From: Candidatus Onthovicinus excrementipullorum
Lineage (GTDB): Bacteria; Bacillota; Clostridia; Oscillospirales; Acutalibacteraceae
DNA length: 64,000 nt
Reading direction: 5' to 3'
NCBI GenBank assembly: GCA_018712345.1
Contig: DVHG01000008.1
Location: 1 to 64,000, forward strand
Shown here: in pieces, positions 7,154 through 15,712 of the stretch
Layout of the letters: each line of letters starts with the position of its first letter
How positions within the stretch are numbered: position 1 is the stretch's first letter
Notes under the pieces: generated by a model
Told to the model about the DNA's origin: nothing
What the model saw: the letters and a program-made list of their open reading frames with translations, nothing else
Database searches by the model: none
Made by a program: the position numbers and the translations under genes

Positions 7154-9670
7154 TTACCGGCCGTCCCGGATCCGGGACAGCAGCTCTTTGAGCTCATCCA
7201 GCGTCTCGGGGACCTGAATCTTTTCCGGATCGGAATACATGGCCTTGAAATCGGCGATAAACTTTTCCGCGCCCTGCCAGAAGGGATCCGTCAGATCGTT
7301 GAAAAGCAGCTTATATGTACAGATTACCACAGGCTCCGCGTTTTTCAGAAGCTTGGGCATGAACTGCGCCGTGGAAAACGCCCCAATCAGGACGTGATCG
7401 CTCCCGATCTGCTCCATGCACTCCAGTTCCCAAAGATTTGCATACGTGTCCCGCTGCAAACCCGGCACCTGCTTGTCCGCCTGACGGGGATGGATGCGTG
7501 CAACAGCCTGATTGCCCAGCGTACTGAGCAGCGCCTCAAGCTCTTTTTCGCGTTCGGGCAAAAAGCCCTTCTTTTCCGCAATCGGCTGTGTCAGGTAGAC
7601 GATCCGGCTGCTGCGGTAGAGGTCATTCTCCTTATAGTCAAATACTTTTTCAATTTTCCCAATATCCCCCTCAGAGAGAGCAGGGAGCTGACGTATCTCA
7701 CACGAAAGACTGTTTCTGGACAGTTGAGGCGAAGATAAATAGATTGCCTGCGGCTGAATGCTCAATTCGTTCCCGCAGAAGAAGCGATCCACAAATTTGA
7801 AAAATCCAGTGGAATAGTCATTGACGATATCTCCAAAATAGGAACCCGCCCCATCCTCAATCAGGTAGACTTCCGCCTCTGGATAGGCGTCGTGCAGGCC
7901 GGTAGTAAACGTCGTGGGGAAGCTGGTGCATATGGCAGAATAGGCCTTTCGATTCATCCCGATTTTTTCAGAGGCATTTTTCTGAATCGTATGCTTGGCA
8001 AAGAGCAGCCGCAGGAGCGTGCTCAGCTTTCCGATAAGAGAAGTATGTGATTGATAAACGCCAATATTGTAGACGTGATTGAAGATGCCGGCCTGCTGCA
8101 GGCGCTCAGCCAACTCTCTGGAACCTTTAAACTGATGATAGATGTAGATGTCCGAATGGCCCTTGCTTCCCTGAACATCATTGAGCACAAAGCTGGCACA
8201 ATTGACCACCTGCAAGGGCGTATCGCACGCAAAGGCAAAGCGCTCGCTTTTTTGCGCCAGCTTCTGGTGCCGAAGTTCTCTGGCGGCAAGCGCCAGATAT
8301 CCCAGGAAACCCCAGAAGAAAAACACACTGGGGGAATAATTGTAAATGGGGCCTTGCTGGACGAGCATCTCACAACACAGGCCGAGCAGAGGAACCAGTG
8401 CAAAGGTCATCTGCAAATAGGTGCGGTTCGGTGCTCTGAAATAGTATTTAAGAATGGATACTGCCAGACAAATTGCAAATATCCCCAGAATGGCTACTCC
8501 CAAAATCCCCTGCGATACTGCAACATTCAGGATCTCATTATGGAAGTGACTGAATGTCTGCCCCTCCTGAATGATAAAGGCATCCGGCATTTCCTGCCTC
8601 AAATACGATTTGATATCAAAGAAGGTAACACCAAAAAGCGGCTTCTCCTCAAACAGGGCCAGGCCATTTTTCCAGATTTCAGTACGCTTGTTCATCGGAT
8701 CCTTTTCCAGATCATATCCTCTGAAAATGGTCCGTGATCCCTCTTCGTCTTCTCCATCCTCTGACGGCGGCTGGTTCTCTTCCACGGTGATGACGATCTC
8801 ATTATACGTCTCAATCAGGATATTCGGCAGCATAAAGGCTGTGATCCCCACAAACACGGCGATCACAACTGCCAGTATCTGCCGCAGAACCTGATGCAGC
8901 TTTTTAAAGCCAAAGCGGGATAGCAGCAGGAAAATCAGGCAGGCAAAACAGCCCAGCAGCGCATAGCGTGCAGTCCTGGAATCCGAAAAAGCGATATAAA
9001 TGAACATCAGCACATCTGAAAAAATCAGAAATGCACGCATCCACTTACTCTTTGTCTTATAAAACACATAAAAAGTAAGTACAATCGCAATGATGGCAAA
9101 AATCGCCGCATGATTCGGATCGCGGAAAACACCCCAGAGCCTGTTTTCGACAAATCCAATTTTAATTCTGTAATCCTCAATTTCAATTGTTTCCCCGTAA
9201 TTGCAAAACAGCATGACAAGGCTCGCAATTATACTGATATCCATCAGGACAATATGCGTCTTTCCGATTTTAAGCAAATCATCAAAAACTTCCGCCGAAC
9301 TGCGCCGAACGTCATTGGCGTACAGAAGTACAAACATAAGCGCCAGCACAACAAAATGGGAAAAATTTTGTGAAAAGCCGTAGCGCATATTGACAATGAT
9401 TGAGAACGCATCGCTGCACAAGAACAGGATCAGCAGCCATAAATACGGCGTTCTAACGTAACGGTTCAGTCTGGTGACCCTGAACACGAAATTGACCGCA
9501 CCCACAGCAAGCATTCCCCATAAAAAGATCGAGATGACAAAGGTACGGTGAAAAACCGCCAGAGACTGCGCAAAGAGATAAAAAAACAATAAGAACTTAT
9601 AAGCAAGTGATATCTTTCGCTCATACTGGAGGGACTGTTCCCCTAAAAAAATTTTTGTAACTTTTTCCAT
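7154..9670 (-). CDS. Fusion: Wzy-type polysaccharide polymerase plus GT52-like sialyltransferase
   Basis: An 838-residue two-part protein. Residues 20-462 are a multi-spanning O-antigen polymerase/ligase-like domain, with a large extracytoplasmic loop (about 285-385, HFHNE motif at 376-380). Residues about 476-838 look like a family GT52 sialyltransferase: the start FAFACDTPLQVVNCASF, LIEDGAGS with EDG at 605-607, RIHPRQ with HP at 727-728, then GAFSTAQF. These acidic-Gly and His-Pro motifs are typical of bacterial sialyl- and polysialyltransferases. The reading frame is continuous through the linker, with no internal ribosome site. Genes upstream and downstream (GT2, Wzx, NeuB) fit a sialylated glycan. 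Family placement of the C-terminal half is by motif only. Confidence 0.8.
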   Translation of the reverse strand: MEKVTKIFLGEQSLQYERKISLAYKFLLFFYLFAQSLAVFHRTFVISIFLWGMLAVGAVNFVFRVTRLNRYVRTPYLWLLILFLCSDAFSIIVNMRYGFSQNFSHFVVLALMFVLLYANDVRRSSAEVFDDLLKIGKTHIVLMDISIIASLVMLFCNYGETIEIEDYRIKIGFVENRLWGVFRDPNHAAIFAIIAIVLTFYVFYKTKSKWMRAFLIFSDVLMFIYIAFSDSRTARYALLGCFACLIFLLLSRFGFKKLHQVLRQILAVVIAVFVGITAFMLPNILIETYNEIVITVEENQPPSEDGEDEEGSRTIFRGYDLEKDPMNKRTEIWKNGLALFEEKPLFGVTFFDIKSYLRQEMPDAFIIQEGQTFSHFHNEILNVAVSQGILGVAILGIFAICLAVSILKYYFRAPNRTYLQMTFALVPLLGLCCEMLVQQGPIYNYSPSVFFFWGFLGYLALAARELRHQKLAQKSERFAFACDTPLQVVNCASFVLNDVQGSKGHSDIYIYHQFKGSRELAERLQQAGIFNHVYNIGVYQSHTSLIGKLSTLLRLLFAKHTIQKNASEKIGMNRKAYSAICTSFPTTFTTGLHDAYPEAEVYLIEDGAGSYFGDIVNDYSTGFFKFVDRFFCGNELSIQPQAIYLSSPQLSRNSLSCEIRQLPALSEGDIGKIEKVFDYKENDLYRSSRIVYLTQPIAEKKGFLPEREKELEALLSTLGNQAVARIHPRQADKQVPGLQRDTYANLWELECMEQIGSDHVLIGAFSTAQFMPKLLKNAEPVVICTYKLLFNDLTDPFWQGAEKFIADFKAMYSDPEKIQVPETLDELKELLSRIRDGR

Positions 9671-9700
9671 ATTGTTCTCCCAAATTCTTATTTCCGAATT

Positions 9701-10705
9701 TTAAATTTTCTTTCTCTTCCTGACCCACTGCGCCCTGAGATAGAGCAAATAGGAAACAATTGTGATCCCGAAAACGCTCCAGATTTTTGCAAGCAGATGG
9801 TGATAATTTCGGACCGATTTTTCCAAAATAAATTTGTAGGGCTTTAACATGCGCAGATATTTCCTGCGCCTTCCGCGGTCCAGTGACCATACGTCAAACA
9901 GCATCGACACATAGAGATTAGATATATTAGCGTATAATTTTTCAGTGGTCTGCGCCGAGAGATGGTTCTGTTTGGAAAAATCCCCAATAAAATCCAGTAC
10001 GCCCCATTTGCTTTTAAAATTGATTTCCGAAAACTTTGAAGTTGCCGCTCCCTTCCGATTTCGTCTATACACATAAACCGGTTCATCAATGTAAGAAAGA
10101 CTGGAGGCGAAAAATAATATCTGTGGAGAAAGGCAGGCATCCTCTCCAAATGTGATTTGCGTATCAAAAAACAAGGAGTGGCTGACGAGATATTCCCTGC
10201 GCACCGTTACCAAAACACTGTACCAGTCATACACTCTGCCATCCATGAGATAGCCAAGGAGCTCTTCTCCTCTCAGACTCTCAATTTTCTCACGTTCAAA
10301 GCGATATCCGCACGGAGAAATCTCCCCCGTGGCATCATTTAAATTTTGATATAACCCAAGAATTACGTCCGGTTTGTCTTTCTCAATCCTCTCGGTAATC
10401 CTGCAGATGGTCCCGTCCGGTAGATAATCATCGCTGTCTAAAAAATTAATATAGCGCCCGGAAGATTTTTGAATTCCCATATTCCGTGCAAAAGACGGGC
10501 CTCTGTTCCCCCCCCGAAAAGTCTTAATAAACGAATACCGCTGCGCATAGTCACAGCAGATCTCCCAAGTGGAATCCGTCGACCCGTCATCCATCAGGAG
10601 AACTTCAAGCCGACCATTGTCCTGATTGACGATGGAATCCAGACACTGGGCAAGATATTTTTCCACATTATAAGCTGGTATGATGATACTCAAAACAGGC
10701 GCCAA
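9701..10705 (-). CDS. GT2 family glycosyltransferase
   Basis: A 334-residue protein with a GT-A domain: APVLSIIIPAYNVEKYL, LLMDDGSTDST near residue 40, and NFLDSDDYL near residue 90 (DxD-type). The start is taken as TTG at 10705 because AGGAG lies 8 nt upstream; a GTG nine nt earlier touches that site. The C-terminus has one hydrophobic segment near SVFGITIVSYLLYL. It adds a sugar to the glycan repeat, acceptor unknown. It lies in the operon between the first GT2 gene and the polymerase fusion. The locus is AT-richer than its surroundings. Confidence 0.87.
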   Translation of the reverse strand: MAPVLSIIIPAYNVEKYLAQCLDSIVNQDNGRLEVLLMDDGSTDSTWEICCDYAQRYSFIKTFRGGNRGPSFARNMGIQKSSGRYINFLDSDDYLPDGTICRITERIEKDKPDVILGLYQNLNDATGEISPCGYRFEREKIESLRGEELLGYLMDGRVYDWYSVLVTVRREYLVSHSLFFDTQITFGEDACLSPQILFFASSLSYIDEPVYVYRRNRKGAATSKFSEINFKSKWGVLDFIGDFSKQNHLSAQTTEKLYANISNLYVSMLFDVWSLDRGRRRKYLRMLKPYKFILEKSVRNYHHLLAKIWSVFGITIVSYLLYLRAQWVRKRKKI

Positions 10706-10719
10706 GGCAAACACTCCTT

Positions 10720-11838
10720 TTATTTCAACTTATCAAACAGTCTCCCGCGCGACGTCTGCATCTTAAAGAGGAGCCTGGCAAAAGAAAAGTTTAGCAACAC
10801 GCTCCCGCTCTTAAAAATCAAATTGCATATTCTTTCCTGCTTGCGCGATGCCACGGCATATTTCTTTGCTTCACAGCAGCTGGGATCGTGTAGGATTTCA
10901 CGAATTTTCTCTTTCTGCTGTCTGGGTGTATAACCGGACTTCTCACCGCAATTCTTTACCATTCCGGCCAGCACATGCTTGATGTGCATGCTGCAAATAA
11001 TCCCGCGGTACTCCCCGTCAAAAAGGCCCTCCTCCACAAAGAGATCACGCATCAACAGATATCTCTGCGTAATGATTTCAAAATAATTCGGCAGGAATTT
11101 TTGTGTCAGGGCTTCCTGGGAAAATTTGATGTAGTGATAATAACAGCCGTCTATAAGAGCGAGCGACTGCAGCTGCTGCCATATCCTGCAATTAAACAAA
11201 TAGTCCTCAATCAGCGTCTGCTGCTCAAAGAAAAGACCGGATTTTTCAATCCGTTCACGCCTGTACAGTTTGTTGCACGTATAAGCGAACAACCGCGCCC
11301 GATCCAGCCTGGCCGCCCATCGAATCACCTCAGAGCGCTCCCGGACAATGCAGTCTGTTCCCGTTTGGTCCCGTGTGGAAACAGCCAGTGTCCCGCTCTC
11401 GCCGAACGAGTCATGGTAAATTCCGCACACAGTTATATCCGCGCCGCCAGAGCCCTCATACATTTTGCTCATCATATCCGGCTCGATCCAGTCATCGGAA
11501 TCGACAAATCCGATATATTCCCCCGTTGCCGCCGCGATACCAGAATTACGGGCCGCGCTGAGCCCTTCGTTGACATCTTTCTCGATTACGCGGACACGGC
11601 TATCCTGCGCGGAAAATTTGCGTGCTATTTCCCGCGTGGCGTCCCGGCTGCCGTCGTCCACCACGATCACTTCAATCTGCTTCAGGGTTTGTGCCAGAAT
11701 ACTGGAAAGCGCCCTTTCCAAAGTTTTCTCCGCATTATAGGCCGGAACGATCACGCTGACAGCAATTTGCAAATCTTGATTCGCCTCCCGAGGAAGTGAT
11801 AATAACTTTCTGAACGAATAGTCTAAGCCCTTTTTCAA
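10720..11838 (-). CDS. GT2 family glycosyltransferase, first gene of the glycan operon
   Basis: Up to 372 residues. The GT-A core is AVSVIVPAYNAEKTL, VIVVDDGSRDATR, and FVDSDDWIEPDM. The TTG at 11838 fits the promoter at 11880-11908, giving a leader of roughly 35 nt. An internal TTG at 11772 with GGGAGG 10 nt upstream is an alternative start that would remove 22 residues. The product is a cytoplasmic or membrane-associated sugar transferase of unknown specificity. It is 14 nt ahead of the next GT2 gene. Confidence 0.86.
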   Translation of the reverse strand: MKKGLDYSFRKLLSLPREANQDLQIAVSVIVPAYNAEKTLERALSSILAQTLKQIEVIVVDDGSRDATREIARKFSAQDSRVRVIEKDVNEGLSAARNSGIAAATGEYIGFVDSDDWIEPDMMSKMYEGSGGADITVCGIYHDSFGESGTLAVSTRDQTGTDCIVRERSEVIRWAARLDRARLFAYTCNKLYRRERIEKSGLFFEQQTLIEDYLFNCRIWQQLQSLALIDGCYYHYIKFSQEALTQKFLPNYFEIITQRYLLMRDLFVEEGLFDGEYRGIICSMHIKHVLAGMVKNCGEKSGYTPRQQKEKIREILHDPSCCEAKKYAVASRKQERICNLIFKSGSVLLNFSFARLLFKMQTSRGRLFDKLK

Positions 11839-11879
11839 CTCTAATCAAAAGTACCAAAACTCATTTTTTGATCTGTAAC

Positions 11880-11908
11880 ATAATAGCATAAAAGGAGTAA
11901 AACGTCAA
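11880..11908 (-). promoter_or_regulatory. Promoter of the sialic-acid glycan operon
   Basis: On the minus strand TTGACG, 17 nt, TATTAT. It is the only promoter-like sequence found ahead of the five genes at 4599-11838. Confidence 0.75.
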
Positions 11909-11964
11909 ATATTCCAGGATTCACCGCTGCGCTCCGTTCCCCGCGACGGATTCATTTTTCCGCA

Positions 11965-12004
11965 GAAAAAAGCGCGGGAACTGTTGTAACACCAGCTCCC
12001 GCGC
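11965..12004 (-). terminator. Terminator after the PepSY genes
   Basis: GCGCGGGA / TCCCGCGC arms (11972-11979, 11997-12004) with a further CTG/CAG pairing inside are followed on the minus strand by TTTTTTCTGCGG. Confidence 0.8.
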
Positions 12005-12040
12005 ACACTTCAAATATTCACAATTGCCCTGCCGGGGAGG

Positions 12041-12331
12041 TCAATCGAATATTGGCTGTCCGGTTCCGCTCTTAAACTCCGTGACCCGGCCGAATCCGTT
12101 GACCTCGATCTCATACCACTGGTCCCCGTTGCGGATCACATAGCTGTACTCATTCCACAGCCCCTCGCTCCCGATCTCTTCTGCGACGACCTCACCGCCG
12201 CCCGACCGCTCCAGCGCCGTCTCCTTCGCCTGCACGCTGTCCACGCGCAGGATCAGCGCCACGGCGAGAAGAACGATCAGCACCACTAGAACGAGTCCGG
12301 CAACCAGCCCGATGACTTTCTTTTTTGACAT
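12041..12331 (-). CDS. Membrane-anchored single PepSY-domain protein
   Basis: A 96-residue protein with an N-terminal transmembrane anchor (about residues 6-29) and one short extracytoplasmic PepSY-like unit (VQAKETALERSGGGEVVAEEI...YEIEVNGFGRVTEF). PepSY units are thought to inhibit or scaffold extracellular proteases, but no activity is known for stand-alone copies. It lies 32 nt downstream of the triple-PepSY gene and shares its terminator. AAAGGAG lies 13 nt before the ATG. Confidence 0.72.
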   Translation of the reverse strand: MSKKKVIGLVAGLVLVVLIVLLAVALILRVDSVQAKETALERSGGGEVVAEEIGSEGLWNEYSYVIRNGDQWYEIEVNGFGRVTEFKSGTGQPIFD

Positions 12332-12363
12332 GGTTCAAGCTCTCCTTTCACCGCGGATGGGAA

Positions 12364-13323
12364 TCAGTCTTTGTAATCCATTCCCCACTCAAGGAAGGTG
12401 CCTGTATTGGCGTCAATCTCGAACTCATATTCCATCTGATTGTAGTAAATTTCGCCCTCGTAGACCGGCCGGCCGTCATCCCACTCGAGGTGAATGCGGA
12501 TGTTCTGCTCAGTAGCGCCGCTCACCTTGGCCAGTGCCAGACTTTTGGCTTTTTCCAGCGAGATGGACACCTGTGCGCTTCCTGCTCCGGAGCCCGAGCT
12601 GTTGCCGTCAGCGTAAAAGCCCTCTATGTCGTGGTCATACTTCAGGACCTTGCCACTGCTCTTGATAATATCATAGTCGTACTCACGGTTTCCGACGTAG
12701 AACTCCACCTCATAGACCGCGATGCCATCCTCATAGTCCTCCTGAACCCGAACAAATTTTGCGTCCGCCTCCGAGACACCCGCGTGCTGGAGAGCGATCG
12801 CCCGGGCCTGATCAGCAGTCACGGCTGTTCCGCCGCTCCCGGTTCCGGATGACTGTGCCGCACCACTGCTTCCGGTGTTGGAGCTGGAGTTACTGCCACC
12901 GCTGCCGGCCGCTTGAGCGCTGCCGGACTGATCAAGCGCTTGATTATCCGACGCGGCCGGCTGTGTCTGGGAATCCGCATTCTCCGTCTGTGCCGGAGCT
13001 GTCTGCCCTTCACGAAGTGGTTCATAGGAGGAGCTGACAATGTCGCCATCGCTTATGCGGATGTCATAATCATACTCCTTGCCGCCGGCGTTGAACTCAA
13101 CCGAATAGACGGCGGAGCCATTTTCCGTATCCTTGGTAATCCGCAGGGCCGAGATGTCGGACTCCTGAACACCCGCATGAGAAAAAGCAATTTCCTTGGC
13201 CTTTTGCTCTGTAATGTCTTTGGTTCCCCTCCCCTGCAAAGCGAATGCCATGGTGACACATCCGATGATCAGAATGACGGCCACGGCCACAGTGATGATG
13301 ATCTTTACATTGACTTTTTTCAT
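12364..13323 (-). CDS. Membrane-anchored protein with three PepSY domains
   Basis: A 319-residue protein with an N-terminal transmembrane segment (about 8-29). PepSY-like units lie at about 37-100 (ITEQKAKEIAFSHAGV), 168-232 (VTADQARAIALQHAGV) and 255-315 (ISLEKAKSLALAKVSG). A Ser/Gly/Gln-rich low-complexity linker (about 104-166) separates units 1 and 2. Each unit ends in a YDYDI- or YEFEI-type strand, the PepSY core. It precedes the single-PepSY gene and lies just downstream of a two-component system, which may control it. AAAGGAGG lies about 11 nt upstream. Confidence 0.82.
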   Translation of the reverse strand: MKKVNVKIIITVAVAVILIIGCVTMAFALQGRGTKDITEQKAKEIAFSHAGVQESDISALRITKDTENGSAVYSVEFNAGGKEYDYDIRISDGDIVSSSYEPLREGQTAPAQTENADSQTQPAASDNQALDQSGSAQAAGSGGSNSSSNTGSSGAAQSSGTGSGGTAVTADQARAIALQHAGVSEADAKFVRVQEDYEDGIAVYEVEFYVGNREYDYDIIKSSGKVLKYDHDIEGFYADGNSSGSGAGSAQVSISLEKAKSLALAKVSGATEQNIRIHLEWDDGRPVYEGEIYYNQMEYEFEIDANTGTFLEWGMDYKD

Positions 13324-13461
13324 GGGGGATTCAACCTCCTTTTTTGTTTTACAGGTGTATTTTATCCGGTCAAGATTAAAGGAAGATTAAACGTAAAAAC
13401 TTTTTTAAATTTTATAAATTTGCTCAAATCTTTCTCCAGCTTTCACCGTGAGATAACAACA

Positions 13462-13483
13462 CCGGCCCGGAAGCCCGGGCCGG
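13462..13483 (-). terminator. Hairpin after the sensor kinase gene
   Basis: A 9-bp GC stem (CCGGCCCGG / CCGGGCCGG) lies about 25 nt past the kinase stop. On the minus strand it is followed by TGTTGTTATC, a poor U-tract. Confidence 0.5.
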
Positions 13484-13506
13484 CAACTGTAAAACCGTAT
13501 TTTAGT

Positions 13507-14892
13507 TCAGGCGGATGGAGGATCAGAACCGTCCTCCGCACCCCGCAGCGGCAGCAGGCAGATAAATTCCGTGCCAACGCCCAGCGTGCTCTGTGCACTG
13601 ATCGTGCCGCCGTGCGCCTCCACAATCCAGCGGACCAGAGAGAGTCCCAGGCCGCTGCTCTCCGAGTCCGTTCGGGAGGGATCCGCCTGATAGAAGCGCT
13701 CCCAGATGTGGGGCAAATCCTTTTCACTGATCCCGATCCCGTCATCACGCACGCTGAGGCTGACACGCTCCCCCTCCTGTATGACACACACCCAAATATT
13801 TCCGGACACGTTCCCATACGTGACGGCATTGCGCAGCAGATTGCTCCACAGGCGAATCATCAGCGTCTGATCCGCCTCTATCCGGATCCCCGCATGGATA
13901 TCCGAATGGATTTGGATTTTTTTCTCCGCGGCGATGTCCTCAAACTCCTCCACCGCCATCTGGCTCAGCTCACTGAAGTCCAGTTCCTCCATGTGCAGCT
14001 GTGCCCGCCCCTGATCCGCCCGGGAGAGCAGCAGCAACTGAGAGATCATATTGGAGATGGACTGCGCTTTTTTACGGATAACCTCGAATGCCGCGCGCGC
14101 TCCCTCGTCCACATCCCTGCGCTCCAGCGCCTCCTCACACTGCATGAGAATCACGCTGACCGGCGTGCGCAGCTCATGGGACACATCGCTGGTGAACTGC
14201 TTTTCACGCTTGACGCCCACCTCAATCGCGTCGAGCAAATCATCAAACGTCCCGGCAAGGGTATAGATCTCATCCTTTCCCTCGCCCAGACGGACACGGG
14301 CGGACAGATCATGCTCCCGCTGAATGCGGCGCACCGTTCTTGTGATCCTGTCCACAGGATCGAGCGCCTTCCGGCTCAGGAAGTAGCCGCACACGGCGCT
14401 GATCACGATGAGCGCCGGCAGAAGCAGCAGCGCCACGCGCAGCGTATAGCGGAAGTTCTGCTCCGCGTCGCTGATTGAAACGATCCCGCGCATCATGAGC
14501 GTATGGTAGTCCTCCACTGGGAAGGACAAATCCAGGACGTAAAATTCACGCCCTTCCCCGGAGACCGTGCGAACTTCGCCATTTGAAAAATCCAGGTCAT
14601 AGGGGAATCCGTAAGGGATCTTGCCATAGACCAGTTCGTGGTCCTCCTCATAGACAGAGAGATAGATCCCGTTCTCCAGCTCCATGAGATCGGAATCAAA
14701 ATCAAGGCGTCCGGCCACATATTGGACCGAATCGAACGATTCGGACACCCGCTCCTCCAGCTGACGCTGCACGCTGGTGAGGATCTCATGAGAGCTGAGG
14801 GAGAACAGCAGGGCCAGCACGGCACAGGCGATCAGCGTCATCAGGCCCGTGTGCAGCAGGACGAGCCGCGTTTTCAATGACAATCTCTTCAT
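13507..14892 (-). CDS. Sensor histidine kinase (OmpR-partner type)
   Basis: A 461-residue membrane kinase. It has TM1 about 10-32, an extracytoplasmic region about 35-150, TM2 about 152-173 and a HAMP linker. The HisKA box is FTSDVSHELRTPVS (His about 239). The HATPase lobe has NLLRNAVTYG, RDDGIGI, and GLGLSLVRWI. Its start overlaps the regulator stop by 4 nt (ATGA), so the pair is translationally coupled. The signal is unknown; adjacent PepSY genes suggest cell-envelope sensing, but this is inference. Confidence 0.93.
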   Translation of the reverse strand: MKRLSLKTRLVLLHTGLMTLIACAVLALLFSLSSHEILTSVQRQLEERVSESFDSVQYVAGRLDFDSDLMELENGIYLSVYEEDHELVYGKIPYGFPYDLDFSNGEVRTVSGEGREFYVLDLSFPVEDYHTLMMRGIVSISDAEQNFRYTLRVALLLLPALIVISAVCGYFLSRKALDPVDRITRTVRRIQREHDLSARVRLGEGKDEIYTLAGTFDDLLDAIEVGVKREKQFTSDVSHELRTPVSVILMQCEEALERRDVDEGARAAFEVIRKKAQSISNMISQLLLLSRADQGRAQLHMEELDFSELSQMAVEEFEDIAAEKKIQIHSDIHAGIRIEADQTLMIRLWSNLLRNAVTYGNVSGNIWVCVIQEGERVSLSVRDDGIGISEKDLPHIWERFYQADPSRTDSESSGLGLSLVRWIVEAHGGTISAQSTLGVGTEFICLLPLRGAEDGSDPPSA

Positions 14893-15563
14893 GACGGCTC
14901 CTTCAGCACATAGCCGTGCCCGCGGACGGTGTGGATCAGCTTGGGCTCCTGTCCGTCGTCAATCTTTTTCCGCAGATAGCGGATATATACATCGATCACA
15001 TTCGAGCCGCCGGTAAAATCATAATTCCAGATATGCTGCTCCAGCCTGTCCCGCGAGAGGACGATCCCCGCATTCTGCATCATATACCGGAGCAGAGAAT
15101 ACTCCTTGGATGAGAGTGCAATCTCGCGTTCCCCGCGGAACACGCTGCGGGTATCCAGGTGCAGGGTGAGATCCCCCACCCGCAGGATGGTGCTCTTGCC
15201 GTCGTCCGGCTTGCGCAGCAGGACGCGCAGCCGCGCCAGCAGTTCTTCAAAGGCGAAGGGCTTGACCAGATAGTCATCCGCGCCGGCATCCAGCCCACGC
15301 ACCCGGTCCTCCACGCTGTCTTTGGCCGTGAGAAGCAGGACCGGGACACTGCTGCCGCGCCGGCGCAGCGTGCGCAGGACGGTGAGCCCGTCAAGCCTGG
15401 GCATCATGATATCCAGGACAACTGCGTCATACTCCGCGCCGTCCAGATAATCGAGCGCCCCCTCCCCGTCATAGCAGGAATCGACGCTGTAATCGGCCTC
15501 CTTCAGCCGCTTGCGGAGCAGGGCGTTCAGATCCCGCTCGTCCTCTGCCACCAGGATGCGCAT
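14889..15563 (-). CDS. OmpR/PhoB family response regulator
   Basis: A 224-residue protein with an N-terminal receiver domain (VAEDE, phospho-acceptor Asp about 51 in VVLDIMMP, and Lys in LVKPFAF) and a C-terminal winged helix (SSKEYSLLRYM, IRYLRKKID, VRGHGYVL). The start at 15563 has GGGAGG 7 nt upstream and is preferred over an in-frame ATG at 15578 with no such site. It pairs with the kinase gene that overlaps it. Targets are unproven; the neighbouring PepSY genes are the natural candidates. Confidence 0.94.
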   Translation of the reverse strand: MRILVAEDERDLNALLRKRLKEADYSVDSCYDGEGALDYLDGAEYDAVVLDIMMPRLDGLTVLRTLRRRGSSVPVLLLTAKDSVEDRVRGLDAGADDYLVKPFAFEELLARLRVLLRKPDDGKSTILRVGDLTLHLDTRSVFRGEREIALSSKEYSLLRYMMQNAGIVLSRDRLEQHIWNYDFTGGSNVIDVYIRYLRKKIDDGQEPKLIHTVRGHGYVLKEPS

Positions 15564-15650
15564 GGCGTTCCCTCCCATCGATCATTTTCTGCCCCTATTC
15601 TATCATATCCCCCCGTCGGATGGAAGAACAGAAAATTGTATTTTCCCAGA

Positions 15651-15695
15651 AAAAATGTCCCCGCCCGGCCGAATCTGTCTGCGGCGGGAGGGGAC
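15651..15695 (-). terminator. Terminator of the GH16 gene
   Basis: The GTCCCC / GGGGAC arms (15657-15662, 15690-15695) with further pairing inside are followed on the minus strand by ATTTTTTCTGGG, 17 nt after the GH16 stop. Confidence 0.6.
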
Positions 15696-15712
15696 CTTCC
15701 GGGGCCGAAGCG

